This document shows positions 18,845 through 29,328 of a DNA stretch of 64,000 nucleotides, piece after piece. The stretch spans positions 1-64,000 of the forward strand of contig JADJLB010000002.1 in the NCBI GenBank assembly GCA_016705685.1, in the 5' to 3' direction. A model generated the notes under the pieces. That model ran no database searches. It worked only from the letters and a program-made list of their open reading frames with translations, and was not told where the DNA came from. The number at the start of each line of letters is the position of its first letter. Positions within the stretch are counted from its first letter, which is position 1. The position numbers and the translations under genes were made by a program. This stretch comes from Propionivibrio sp. (GTDB lineage: Bacteria > Pseudomonadota > Gammaproteobacteria > Burkholderiales > Rhodocyclaceae).

Positions 18845-19609
18845 TCAGTGCTTGGGCTCTTTCCCCGGGAAGTATTCGGTTGCCGCCAATCCTTCGAGCA
18901 GGAACCCGTAGTCGAGGTGATCGCGCATCAATCGTTTCAGCTCGTGCGTAATCGCCAGACGGGCGTAGGTCACTGTCATCGGCGGTTGTTTGAGCAGCTT
19001 GCGCGCGTGTTCCCGGGCCCGTTCCATCAACTGGTCGCGCGGCATGATTTCACTGACCACGCCGAGGTCGAGTGCCTGTTTGGCGCTAAGCTTCTCGCCG
19101 GTGAGCAGGAAATAACGCCCCCGGTTCATGCCCAGCAGCAAGGGCCAGAGCACATGCACGCCATCGCCCGGAACAAGGCCCTCGGGGTAGTGGGGCGCAT
19201 CCTGGAACACCGCATCGTCCGACGCCAGCACGATGTCGCACAACAGTCCCAGTTCGGCATGGATGGTTGCCGGGCCGTTGATCGCCGCGATCATCGGAAC
19301 GCGAATTTCCAGATGGTTGTAGATCAGGCGTTGCCCGTGCACGAAAACGCGCTCCCATACCGGGGCGGTGACGCCGGGGTGGCTGATCTTCTCACGGGCG
19401 ATGAATTCGGATCCCGCGCCGGTAAAAATGACGACCCGATTGCCAGGGTCCGCAGCGATGTCGCCGAAGGCAGCGCCGCATTCGCTATGCGGACCGGCGC
19501 CCCAGACTACGGGCCCTCCGTCGCTGTGCAGCATGACTTCGAGGATACCCTCGTTGCGTTCCATCCGCAGGTGCTTGTACTTGTCGCGATACTCTTCAAA
19601 TCTGGCCAT
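18845..19609 (-). CDS. enoyl-CoA hydratase/isomerase family protein (crotonase)
   Basis: A 254-residue crotonase-fold protein. It keeps the family architecture with VVIFTGAGSEFIAR near residue 60, PMIAAINGPATIHAELGLLCD in the oxyanion region and an EGLVPGDGVHVLW stretch. The usual Glu pair of classical hydratases is not obvious: the second position is in PEGLVPGDG, while the first glutamate region reads INGPATIHAE. It may therefore be a hydrolase or ring-cleaving subtype. GAGGAAAT precedes ATG 19609. It is transcribed against the Liv operon and shares the 19610-19798 spacer with the dehydrogenase gene. Confidence 0.82.
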   Translation of the reverse strand: MARFEEYRDKYKHLRMERNEGILEVMLHSDGGPVVWGAGPHSECGAAFGDIAADPGNRVVIFTGAGSEFIAREKISHPGVTAPVWERVFVHGQRLIYNHLEIRVPMIAAINGPATIHAELGLLCDIVLASDDAVFQDAPHYPEGLVPGDGVHVLWPLLLGMNRGRYFLLTGEKLSAKQALDLGVVSEIMPRDQLMERAREHARKLLKQPPMTVTYARLAITHELKRLMRDHLDYGFLLEGLAATEYFPGKEPKH

Positions 19610-19798
19610 GATTCCGATTTCCTCTTATTGAAATTGAAGGTGCACAGCTTGCCTTTGACTCCCCGGAAAATCCCGCATTTTCTACCTCCCCAGCGTGAAA
19701 CGGCAGGTACACGTCGAATCACCACGGCATTTCGAGTATGACTTGGGAATCACCCCTAGAGTATCACTTTTAACCTCCTTTTATGAACAGGAAAAGCC

Positions 19799-20566
19799 AT
19801 GCAAATTGAGAATAGTGTGTTTCTGGTCACCGGTGCCGGATCCGGGTTGGGCGCGGCGACGGCGCGAATGGTGGTGGGCGCGGGAGGCCGCGTGCTGCTC
19901 GCCGACGTCAATCGCCAGGGCGGTGAAGCGCTGGCCGAAGAACTGGGCGAAAGAGCCTGTTTCGCCCACACCGATGTCACCGATGAAGCCAGCGCCCAGA
20001 ACGCCGTCGACCTGGCCGTCGCCCGGTTCGGTACGGTCCATGGGCTGGTCACTTGTGCCGGTATCGCGCCGGCCGAGAAAGTGGTTGGTCGCGATGGCCC
20101 GCACCGGCTCGAATCCTTTATCAAGGTCGTCCAGGTCAACCTGATCGGCGTCTTCAACGTGCTCCGTCTGGCCGCATCTGTCATGTGCCGGAATGAGCCC
20201 GATGCCAACGGCGAACGCGGCGTCATTATCAACACGGCATCGATTTCGGCCTACGAAGGGCAGATCGGCCAGGCGGCCTACGGAGCCTCCAAAGGTGGTG
20301 TCGTGGGTATGACTCTGCCGATTGCCCGCGAATTGTGCCGTAGCGGTATCCGCGTCAATACCATTGCACCCGGCGTCATGGAAACGCCGATGGTGCTGAG
20401 TATGCCGGCCGAAGTTCAGGAATCGCTGGGCAAGATGGTCCCTTTCCCCCCGCGCTTGGGCAAGCCCTCGGAATTTGCGGCGCTGGTCCGCCATATCGCT
20501 GAAAACACTTACATCAACGGCGAGGTCATCCGCATCGATGGGGCGATCCGCATGGGGGCCAAGTGA
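19799..20566 (+). CDS. SDR dehydrogenase, 3-hydroxyacyl-CoA dehydrogenase type 2-like
   Basis: The 255-residue short-chain dehydrogenase has NAD-binding TGAGSGLG at 11-18, acidic LLADV after beta-2 (NAD preference), CAGIAPA, a catalytic Ser near 148 in NTASIS, and YGASK with Tyr161 and Lys165. The overall layout resembles HSD17B10-like 3-hydroxy-2-methylbutyryl-CoA dehydrogenases. It would oxidise a 3-hydroxyacyl-CoA after hydration by a crotonase. It is divergent from the crotonase gene, and an AACAGGAAA site precedes ATG 19799. Confidence 0.87.
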   Translation: MQIENSVFLVTGAGSGLGAATARMVVGAGGRVLLADVNRQGGEALAEELGERACFAHTDVTDEASAQNAVDLAVARFGTVHGLVTCAGIAPAEKVVGRDGPHRLESFIKVVQVNLIGVFNVLRLAASVMCRNEPDANGERGVIINTASISAYEGQIGQAAYGASKGGVVGMTLPIARELCRSGIRVNTIAPGVMETPMVLSMPAEVQESLGKMVPFPPRLGKPSEFAALVRHIAENTYINGEVIRIDGAIRMGAK

Positions 20567-20607
20567 GGTGGGTACAAAAAGCCGCATCAAGCGACCAGAA
20601 CGGACAC

Positions 20608-21438
20608 TCAGGATGAGGCGAGTGTATTCGGCCGGTACCGAAAGATATGCATCCCGGCAAGGATGAGCAGCAGTGTGGCCGAGTAGAAAACGACCTGGAT
20701 GCCGGAAGGCGTTGCTTCATAACCGACGATGGTATGCAGCAAGCGACCGAGCAGCGAGCTGTTGTCCAGTAGCCAGGACGTGTTCCACAACGGGTTGGCC
20801 AGGCTGGACAAAAGATCGGCTTGAACCAGGAACCGCGCCGCCTGGCTGGACATGGCGGCAGCCAGCAGGAGGATGAATCCACTGGTAACCGAAAAAAACA
20901 GGCGCGCGGGAATGCGCAGCAGTCCGGCGTAAAGACCGTACCCGGCCATTGCGCCGAACAGCAGTCCGATCGTCGCGCCACCAAGGACCGTAGCGCGTGT
21001 TTCCTCGCCGCCGGCGATAAGCCCATAAAGAAAGAGTACCGATTCCGAGCCTTCCCGAAGTACGGCCAGAGCGATCACCAGGGCCAGCGTCGACATTTCG
21101 CGGCTGCCGGAAACCACGTCCTGCCCGAGTTGCCGCGCGTCCTGGGCCAGTTGCTTGCCGTGGCGGGCCATCCAGATGTTGTGCCAGGCCAGCATCATCG
21201 CGGCCAGCCCGAGGATGCCGGCATTGAACAATTCCTGCCCGACGCCTTCCGCCAAACCGGCAATCTGGCCGGTGAGGGAAGCCACGATCAGCGAGCCGGC
21301 AACGCCGGCGGCGCAGCCGATAAGCAGCCAGAAATTACGCTTCGGCAAGCGGCGTGTGGCGGCCGCGATGATACCCATGATCAAGGCCGCTTCCAAAGCT
21401 TCTCGAAACACGATGATGGCAGCGCTCAACATGATCAA
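20608..21438 (-). CDS. FTR1-family iron permease
   Basis: A 276-residue polytopic membrane protein with two REXXE iron-binding motifs, REALE at 12-16 and REGSE at 128-132, about seven hydrophobic segments, and no periplasmic fusion domain. The family transports iron across the inner membrane. The nominal ATG 21438 directly follows the cupredoxin gene's stop (the cupredoxin ends at 21439), so the two are coupled; Met3 at 21432 is an alternative start. The Fur-like site ahead of the cupredoxin gene should control both. Confidence 0.9.
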   Translation of the reverse strand: MIMLSAAIIVFREALEAALIMGIIAAATRRLPKRNFWLLIGCAAGVAGSLIVASLTGQIAGLAEGVGQELFNAGILGLAAMMLAWHNIWMARHGKQLAQDARQLGQDVVSGSREMSTLALVIALAVLREGSESVLFLYGLIAGGEETRATVLGGATIGLLFGAMAGYGLYAGLLRIPARLFFSVTSGFILLLAAAMSSQAARFLVQADLLSSLANPLWNTSWLLDNSSLLGRLLHTIVGYEATPSGIQVVFYSATLLLILAGMHIFRYRPNTLASS

Positions 21439-21756
21439 TCACTCCGCGATCAGGGTTCCGCGGGCCGTCGTTTCGTGGAATTCTCCGTAAAACGGGTAAC
21501 GGCCTGCTTTGAGCGGCCCGACAAAGATGACGGCCTTCTTGCCGGGCGCAATGAGTTTTTCCCGATTCAGTTCATGACTTTCGAACTCCTCTGGGGTGCT
21601 GTCCTGGTTGTGCACCAGCAACTTGATTTTCTGGCCTGACGGGACGCGTATCTCCGCCGGCTCAAACCGGTGATCGTGTATAACCAGTACGACTTCGGTG
21701 TCGCCAGCCCAGGCCGGCACGGACAAAACGAACAGCAGGGCGATAAGTATCTTCAT
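21439..21756 (-). CDS. secreted cupredoxin-domain protein, partner of FTR1
   Basis: The 105-residue protein has a signal peptide (MKILIALLFVLSVPAWAG). A single cupredoxin-like beta-sandwich follows, with HDHRFEPAEIRVPSGQKIKL and GRYPFYGEFHE. Similar domains precede FTR1 permeases in EfeUO-like and related iron uptake systems, where they bind or oxidise metal. The typical copper-site Cys is missing, so classical blue-copper electron transfer is unlikely. AGGAGC lies before ATG 21756, with a Fur-box-like site 22 bases upstream. Confidence 0.85.
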   Translation of the reverse strand: MKILIALLFVLSVPAWAGDTEVVLVIHDHRFEPAEIRVPSGQKIKLLVHNQDSTPEEFESHELNREKLIAPGKKAVIFVGPLKAGRYPFYGEFHETTARGTLIAE

Positions 21757-21777
21757 AGGGGCTCCTTTGCTTCAAAT

Positions 21778-21796
21778 GATAATGAATCTCATTCGC
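21778..21796 (-). promoter_or_regulatory. Fur-box-like operator
   Basis: GATAATGAATCTCATTCGC matches the 19-base Fur consensus GATAATGATAATCATTATC at 14 positions, including the whole left GATAATGA and the CATT core of the right half. It is 22 bases upstream of the cupredoxin-FTR1 operon start codon, where a repressor could block the promoter. Confidence 0.65.
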
Positions 21797-21946
21797 CGTG
21801 TCAAAGATTTTTTGGCGGAATTTCTTCATGTCGGTTCCACGACGTCCGGGCAAGTTCTCAAGAGGGCTTCTGCACCACGGATGACAAAAGGTCGTAAGAC
21901 GCATTTGTGGGCGGCACAATACGGCCGGCATCTTATAGACGTTCGC

Positions 21947-21973
21947 TTGACAGCGCCGACTGTTTGGTAGAAT
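21947..21973 (+). promoter_or_regulatory. sigma-70-like promoter of the cupin gene
   Basis: TTGACA at 21947-21952 and TAGAAT at 21968-21973 are separated by 15 bases, a little short for sigma-70. They lie about 97 bases upstream of the cupin ATG at 22070. The rest of the 313-base spacer (21757-22069) holds the Fur-like site and no other feature I can support. Confidence 0.45.
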
Positions 21974-22069
21974 CGGCCTGAATCAAATCAGCGGAAGCCG
22001 GCACGCTCGCCCGCGCCCCGTAGCACGGCTTTTCGAACCTTATAGCGATCCTTCAATCAGGCAGAATCC

Positions 22070-22426
22070 ATGCGTACAGAATCAAGAATATTTTCGGTTG
22101 CCGATCATGTGCAACCGTCTGAAGGCGAACCCATTCGATCCGTGGTTCTTGAAACCGACGAATCGGCCGTTGTTGTCTGGCACGCGCATCCCGGGCAGGA
22201 AATCGCAGCGCATGTTCACCCGCAGGGTCAAGATACGTGGACGGTGATTTCAGGCGAAGCCGACTATTATCAGGGCAGCGGTAGCGTGGCGCGCTTGAAG
22301 GCAGGGGATATCGCCATCGCAAAACCTGGGGAAGTCCATGGTGCCATGAACCATGGCCCCTTGCCCTTCATATTTGTCTCCGTCGTTGCATCGGGCAAGG
22401 CCGGTTTCGCGCTGGCCGAGAAATAG
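22070..22426 (+). CDS. small cupin-domain protein
   Basis: The 118-residue single-cupin protein has motif 1 (WHAHPGQEIAAHVHPQGQD with GEADYY after it), motif 2 around KPGEVHGAMNHG, and His residues that could bind a metal. No DNA-binding domain is present. Such small cupins can be sugar isomerases, dioxygenase-like or sensors; the sequence does not say which. It is 9 bases upstream of the uracil-DNA glycosylase-family gene and probably co-transcribed. Confidence 0.8.
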   Translation: MRTESRIFSVADHVQPSEGEPIRSVVLETDESAVVVWHAHPGQEIAAHVHPQGQDTWTVISGEADYYQGSGSVARLKAGDIAIAKPGEVHGAMNHGPLPFIFVSVVASGKAGFALAEK

Positions 22427-22435
22427 GCATCCGGC

Positions 22436-23059
22436 ATGCCTTCGCTGAGTGCGCATCGCTTGACCCCGCTCGAATCGCTCCTCGTCCAAGTTGGCCATTG
22501 CGTGCTATGCGCCGATCACTTGCCGCTTGGGCCGCGACCGGTCGTTCAAGTCCATGCTTCGGCGCGCATACTCGTCGTCGGCCAAGCGCCCGGAAGAAAA
22601 GTGCACGAAACGGGACTGCCATTTAACGATGCAAGCGGCGACAGGCTTCGCGCCTGGATGGGCATCTCTCGTCAAACGTTCTACGATGCGACGCAATTGG
22701 CCATCATGCCAATGGGGTTCTGCTTTCCCGGAACCGGCAGTTCGGGCGATCTGCCTCCGCGACCCGAGTGCGCGCCGGCATGGCGCGAAGCTTTGGTCTC
22801 GCATTTGAAGCATATTCAACTCACACTGATCATCGGGCAATATGCGCAGGCCTATTACCTGCCAGGTGCAGATGGCTCGGTCACCGAGGCGGTTCGGGCG
22901 TGGCGGATACACTGGCCTCAACGCATTCCTTTGCCTCATCCCAGCCCGCGAAATAATCTGTGGCTCAGGCGAAATCCCTGGTTCGAAGCGGAACTCATTC
23001 CTGTCTTGCAGGCCAGGGTGGCGGAGCTTCTCGAACCCGACGCGCACAACGCCGGGTAG
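22436..23059 (+). CDS. uracil-DNA glycosylase family protein
   Basis: The 207-residue protein of the UDG superfamily carries motif 1 as ILVVGQAPGRKVHETGLPF and motif 2 as PLPHPSPRNNLWLRRNPWF. It has an N-terminal Cys pair (CVLC near residues 22-25) but does not show a clear full four-Cys iron-sulfur set. Members remove uracil or damaged bases from DNA, although this subgroup (bacterial small UDG-like proteins) is poorly characterised. It follows the cupin gene closely. Confidence 0.8.
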   Translation: MPSLSAHRLTPLESLLVQVGHCVLCADHLPLGPRPVVQVHASARILVVGQAPGRKVHETGLPFNDASGDRLRAWMGISRQTFYDATQLAIMPMGFCFPGTGSSGDLPPRPECAPAWREALVSHLKHIQLTLIIGQYAQAYYLPGADGSVTEAVRAWRIHWPQRIPLPHPSPRNNLWLRRNPWFEAELIPVLQARVAELLEPDAHNAG

Positions 23060-23113
23060 CTGACGCTTCGATTTTGAAAAACGGGAATGGGAGAGAATGA
23101 GTGAGGAGATTGA

Positions 23114-25072
<1,959 letters not shown>

Positions 25073-25105
25073 GCCGAATAGCCCGACTTGGCGCGCAGCA
25101 GGTTT

Positions 25106-25921
25106 CTAATTGCCCAGAAACTTCGGCGCTCGTTTTTCCATGAAAGCAGCAACCGCTTCGATGTGATCGCCGGTGTTGTGGCAAATCCCCTGGAAGACGG
25201 CACACAGTTCCAGGAAGTCGGGCAACTCCTGGCGTTGCGCGAGTTTCATCAGGCGTTTGGCCATGCGCAGTGCCTGCGGTGGTTTTTCGGCAATCTTGGC
25301 CGCCAGTTTGCCGGCCTCGCTTAAAAGTGCCGACGGTTCTGTAACCGACAAAACGAGACCCATGGCAAGTGCTTCCTCGGCGCCGAATACGCGGCCGGTG
25401 AAGGCCAGTTCCGCAGCACGCTGGTAGCCGACGACCCGCTGTAGCAGCCAGGCGCCGCCATCACCCGGGATAATTCCAAGGTTCACGAAAGTCTCGCCCA
25501 TTTTGGCGTCGTAGGAAGCGATCCGCAGGTCGCACAGGCACGCCAGATCGAACCCGGCGCCAATCGCCGGCCCGTTCACCGCAGCAATCGACGGCACCTC
25601 AAGTTTGTGCAGCGCCAGTGCAGCGCGCTGAATGCCTTCGCGGTATTTCTTTTGCACTTCGTACACCGAACCGCCGAAGCTGCCCTCGCGGTTCAGCATG
25701 TGCTTGACGTTGCCACCGGCGGAAAACGCCTTGCCGGCGCCGGTAAGGATCAGGACGGAAATCGAATCGTCGGTATTGATCCATTCGACGGTCTGAACGA
25801 TGTCGTCCACCAAGCGGGTGCCGGTCAACTCGTTGCGCACATCGTCGCGATTGAGCGTCAGCGTTGCGATGCGGCTCTCGACGTCAATCGTTGCGTCCAC
25901 CAGTTGTGGCAATGGCATCAT
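25106..25921 (-). CDS. enoyl-CoA hydratase/isomerase family protein (crotonase)
   Basis: The 271-residue crotonase has LTGAGKAFSAGGNVKHM (oxyanion hole), AAVNGPAIGAGFDLACLCD and MGETFVNLGIIPGDGGAWLL, where the glutamate/aspartate region supports hydratase activity. I chose ATG 25921 (tandem ATG ATG, preceded by GGAAAGGTG) over a longer opening at 25972 that would overlap the next gene. It probably hydrates an enoyl-CoA in beta-oxidation. Thirty-two bases separate it from the upstream periplasmic-protein gene, so it may be the last gene of a minus-strand operon. Confidence 0.87.
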   Translation of the reverse strand: MMPLPQLVDATIDVESRIATLTLNRDDVRNELTGTRLVDDIVQTVEWINTDDSISVLILTGAGKAFSAGGNVKHMLNREGSFGGSVYEVQKKYREGIQRAALALHKLEVPSIAAVNGPAIGAGFDLACLCDLRIASYDAKMGETFVNLGIIPGDGGAWLLQRVVGYQRAAELAFTGRVFGAEEALAMGLVLSVTEPSALLSEAGKLAAKIAEKPPQALRMAKRLMKLAQRQELPDFLELCAVFQGICHNTGDHIEAVAAFMEKRAPKFLGN

Positions 25922-25953
25922 GCGCACCTTTCCATTTGTGTTGCTCTGGCGAG

Positions 25954-26889
25954 TCAATATACAAGGGCCCACTTCCCGGCGGCATCGCGCACGGCAACCA
26001 GTTGAGGCGGATACAGTACGCCCAGAACCATGGCCAGGCCCATTTGCAGTTCGTCACCCTTGATGCGTCCGAAAGCCTTCGGGTCGATCTGAAAGAGGGC
26101 GCCCGCTTTGCTGCGGATCACTACCTCAGGATTGCCGGTCAGGACAAAATCAAGCTTGTCTGCGGCGGGCGCACCCACCCTGATTCCTGCGGCATAACCC
26201 TTGTTGAGTATCTTCGACTTCTGGATCCCGGCCAGATCGAGCTGCATTCCGGGCGTGCTGGCATTCTTGAGCAACTGATAGGCCGTCGCGAAATCCGGCT
26301 TGAACGACTCGGCCCGCGCCGCCACCATGGATGTCAGCTGCGCCTTGTCGGCGTCGGTCAATGCAGTGACTGGCGGGAAATGGTGCCACGGCAGATCGGC
26401 GGCAAAATCGGCGACGAACTCGCGCTCAAAGACCACCTTGCCCACGGACTTCTTGACCTCGGCGCCTTCGTCGCTCTGGTTGGTTGAAGTAACCTGGCCC
26501 GGCCCCTTCTCGGTACGCGTCACCTGATCGGTAACCGACGCCCAGCGCAGTTGTGCCTCGTAGGGTGCCTTGGCGCTGGCGGGAATAAACTCGATGCGGA
26601 TTTTGTTCTTGCCCTGTCGTAGGGCCGAGCCCATCGAGCTGGCCGGAACCCACACGGCGGTGCCGATTTCTCGGTTGTCGAACAGCACGGGGACAGTGCG
26701 TTTCTGAATCTCCTGTTCTGCCACCGGCACATTGTTGATGAATACCGACGCTTTGCCCGGTACAGTCTCAACGTGGTCGGCCTTGGCCGGTTCGCCAATA
26801 TAGGGGGTGAAGTTGAATTCGATGTTGAGCACCTTGGCCGAGGCCAGTGTGGAACACAACAGAAGCAGGGCAACGATCAATTTACGCAT
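25954..26889 (-). CDS. uncharacterised secreted protein (311 aa)
   Basis: It has a signal peptide (MRKLIVALLLLCSTLASA) and mostly beta-rich sequence with no motif I can assign. A middle part holds charged helices (LTDADKAQLTSMVAARAESF). The C-terminal half has alternating hydrophobic strands (KLDFVLTGNPEVVIRS). AAGGAGAAA precedes ATG 26889. No Cys follows the signal peptide, so it is not a lipoprotein. It sits between a frameshifted coiled-coil membrane gene and a crotonase. I do not assign a function. Confidence 0.75.
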   Translation of the reverse strand: MRKLIVALLLLCSTLASAKVLNIEFNFTPYIGEPAKADHVETVPGKASVFINNVPVAEQEIQKRTVPVLFDNREIGTAVWVPASSMGSALRQGKNKIRIEFIPASAKAPYEAQLRWASVTDQVTRTEKGPGQVTSTNQSDEGAEVKKSVGKVVFEREFVADFAADLPWHHFPPVTALTDADKAQLTSMVAARAESFKPDFATAYQLLKNASTPGMQLDLAGIQKSKILNKGYAAGIRVGAPAADKLDFVLTGNPEVVIRSKAGALFQIDPKAFGRIKGDELQMGLAMVLGVLYPPQLVAVRDAAGKWALVY

Positions 26890-26916
26890 GCGATTTCTCC
26901 TTTATTACGCTCCGGT

Positions 26917-27328
26917 TCATCCGGCATGGGCAACGAGCGCCAACACCAGACCTGCAACGGCGATGATGGCGATAAACGCGGTGATCCCCGTCAGTCGCAG
27001 AACACGAACCCGATTGGCCTCGATATTCTGAATCAACTGGGTGTTCTGCTCGGCAAGCGCCTTGATCAGTTCCGACGAGGCCAGCATCTGATCGTGCAGA
27101 TCGGCCGCTTCGCTCTCAAGCGCTGAAATCCTCGTCTTGGAGCGCAGTCATCTCCGGGTTTTCAGGCGATGGCGCCGATGCCACACCGGCCTCGTCCGTC
27201 GGCGGTGCTGGCGATTTCTTGCCGATCGTGCTCCACAGTTTCTTCGCGCCATCGGCAACCTTGGGCGCATTGCTGATCACCTCCGCCCAGGGAACACTTT
27301 TCAATACCGTAAGCCAACCGATTGCCAT
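26917..27328 (-). pseudogene. small coiled-coil, tail-anchored membrane protein, broken by a frameshift
   Basis: The first frame, from ATG 27328, reads AIGWLTVLKSVPWAEVISNA and then a Pro/Ala-rich linker, ending early at about 27116. The next frame continues directly with LESEAADLHDQM, a heptad-like helix, then IEANRVRVLRLTG and a hydrophobic segment (ITAFIAIIAVAGLVLALVA) before a stop at 26917-26919. The second frame has no usable start codon before the helix, so the two halves are best read as one gene of about 135 residues interrupted by a one-base indel near 27115-27125. This could be a sequencing error. Function unknown; likely membrane-anchored. Confidence 0.6.
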
Positions 27329-27589
27329 GCAGAAAACTTTCTGAAAATCGCGAGAAACAGCTTTGGACCGATCCCATGCCTCGCACAACTCTAACGACTG
27401 CACCGGGTGCTGTCCACCGTTGCCGCCACGCACAGCTTATACCGCGTACAACACGGACACCGTATGCAGCTGCTACACTCACGTCATAATGCTGTTGAAC
27501 ATCAGGCTTGAATTCGCCTCCGACTAAATCGAGGGGGGGTTTCGGGTTTTGGGCAGGAGCAAGCGACCATTCGAGCGGGGGAAATTGAT

Positions 27590-27847
27590 ATGTCGATGAA
27601 ATGGCTCGGGGGAGCTTTGTTGGGTCTTGGGGCAGCCATCTTTCTTGGTGGCGGAGGTCTTCCCAACAGAGGGTTCCACGAATTTCCGATTCTATTGTCG
27701 GAGTATCGGAAAGAAAGTAATGAAGAACGTGAACCGACACTGGAGCAAAAGGGAGCCTATTACACCTATTGTTGCTACGTATTAGGGGCAGTTCTGGCGG
27801 TATGCGGGGCGTTGATCTTGTCGATTTGCTATTTTTTTGGGGAATAG
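27590..27847 (+). CDS. small two-helix membrane protein, unknown
   Basis: The 85-residue product has a hydrophobic Gly-rich segment near the N-terminus (LGGALLGLGAAIFLGGGG), a charged middle (YRKESNEEREPTLEQKG) and a second hydrophobic helix with a Cys pair (YCCYVLGAVLAVCGALILSI). GGGGGAAA precedes ATG 27590. The base composition is lower in GC than the neighbours. I recognise no family. Confidence 0.55.
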   Translation: MSMKWLGGALLGLGAAIFLGGGGLPNRGFHEFPILLSEYRKESNEEREPTLEQKGAYYTYCCYVLGAVLAVCGALILSICYFFGE

Positions 27848-28043
27848 AGAATGCCGGACACAAGTGCAGCACAAGAGTTGTCGGCTTCGAAGCTGCCCCT
27901 TTTGTTTAGTGTCGTGTTGGCGCTGCGCCGGCTGTGGAGACGGACCAATTGAACCGTTGTTGCCGTGCACGCTTGCCAGTTCGCCGCTTTTGCCCGACCA
28001 TGCCATCTTTGATTGCACAGGCTGTTAAGCGCTTCTTCCCGCC

Positions 28044-29201
28044 ATGTCCCCTTTGATTCGCCGTGTTCTGATTGCTCTGGCTGTTATCGCCGTCATCGTT
28101 GCCGCCTTCTGGTGGTTCAGCCGGCCGAAGCCGATTGTCGTGGTCGTCAGCGAGATTGAACGCGGGAAGGTCGAGTCGAGCATCGCCAACACGCGTGCCG
28201 GTACGGTCGAAGCCTGCCAGCGCACCAAACTGTCGCCGATCATGGGTGGTCGCATCGAGGTGCTGGCGGTGAAGGAAGGGGATCGGGTCAAGAAGGGCCA
28301 GTTGCTGATGAAGTTGTGGAACGACGATCAGCAGGCGCAGAGCACGCTGGCGATGGCTCAGGTGACTACGGCGCGGCAACGCGTGAATGAAGCGTGCGCC
28401 CAGGCCAGAAATGCCGAGCGCGAAGCTGAAAGGCAGACCTCCTTGCGCGAGCGGGGCTTTGTCTCCAGTTCGCGGGAGGATTCGGCGCGCACCGAGGCGC
28501 AAGCCAAACGTGCCGGATGCGAGGGGGCAAGGGCTGACGTTGCGCAATTCCAGGCGAAAGTGAATGCGACCCGGGTCGAGCAGGGACGAACCGTACTCTA
28601 TGCCCCCTTTGATGGCACCATCGCCAAGATCGTCGGCGAGGTTGGCGAGTATTCGACGCCGTCGCCTCCGGGCGTTCCAACGCCGCCAGCCATCGATCTG
28701 ATCGACGACTCGTGCCTCTACGTCAAGGCGCCGATGGATGAAGTCGACGCGCCGAAGATCCATACCGGGCAGCCGGTGCGCATCAGTCTCGACGCACTGC
28801 CCAGGCAATCGTTCCCGGGCAAGGTCAAACGCGTTGCGCCCTATGTTTCGGCCGTTGAAAAGCAGGCGCGGACGGTTGACATCGAAGCTACATTCGACAA
28901 TCCCGAAGCGCCCGGCAAGCTGCTGGTCGGCTACAGCGCCGACATCGAAGTGATCCTCGACGTGCGCGACGACGTGGTCCGAGTTCCCACGTCGGCCTTG
29001 CTCGAAGGCGGCCGCGTGCTGGTCGCCGGTGCGGAAGGCAAACTCGAAGAGCGCAAGGTCAAGACCGGGCTGGCCAACTGGGAATACACCGAAGTGACCG
29101 AGGGGCTGAAGGCGGGCGAAAAGGTGGTGACCTCACTGGAACGGGTCGGCGTCAAGGCCGATGCGCCTTACGTGATCGAAACGAAGCCTGCGGGAAAATG
29201 A
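28044..29201 (+). CDS. periplasmic adaptor (MacA/HlyD-like) of ABC export system
   Basis: The 385-residue membrane fusion protein has an N-terminal membrane anchor (VLIALAVIAVIVAAFWWF), a biotinyl-lipoyl half-motif (GGRIEVLAVKEGDRVKKGQLLM), a central coiled coil (about residues 90-180), the second lipoyl half (LYAPFDGTIAKIVGEVGE) and C-terminal beta-barrel domains ending DAPYVIETKPAGK. It would bridge the inner-membrane ABC exporter encoded next to an outer-membrane channel; no such channel gene is present in the window. Confidence 0.88.
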   Translation: MSPLIRRVLIALAVIAVIVAAFWWFSRPKPIVVVVSEIERGKVESSIANTRAGTVEACQRTKLSPIMGGRIEVLAVKEGDRVKKGQLLMKLWNDDQQAQSTLAMAQVTTARQRVNEACAQARNAEREAERQTSLRERGFVSSSREDSARTEAQAKRAGCEGARADVAQFQAKVNATRVEQGRTVLYAPFDGTIAKIVGEVGEYSTPSPPGVPTPPAIDLIDDSCLYVKAPMDEVDAPKIHTGQPVRISLDALPRQSFPGKVKRVAPYVSAVEKQARTVDIEATFDNPEAPGKLLVGYSADIEVILDVRDDVVRVPTSALLEGGRVLVAGAEGKLEERKVKTGLANWEYTEVTEGLKAGEKVVTSLERVGVKADAPYVIETKPAGK

Positions 29202-29215
29202 CGATCAGAGAAACA

Positions 29216-29311
29216 CTTGCCACGGAAACACCGAGGCACAGAGATAGCATAGAGAAAGACAAGATTTTCTCGGCGTCGCATTTCTCCGTGACTCAGCGTT
29301 TCTGCGGTAAG
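29216..29311. repeat. palindromic intergenic element, copy 1
   Basis: The arm 29216-29246 and the reverse complement of 29281-29311 agree at 23 of 31 positions, and most differences are G/A or C/T, which still allow G-U pairs in RNA. The arm contains GAAAC-x-C-x-GAG-x-CAC-x-GAGA. It fills the spacer between the adaptor gene and the ATPase gene. A related element lies at 30019-30094. Confidence 0.65.
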
Positions 29312-29328
29312 TCTCCGGTTCTTCGCTC

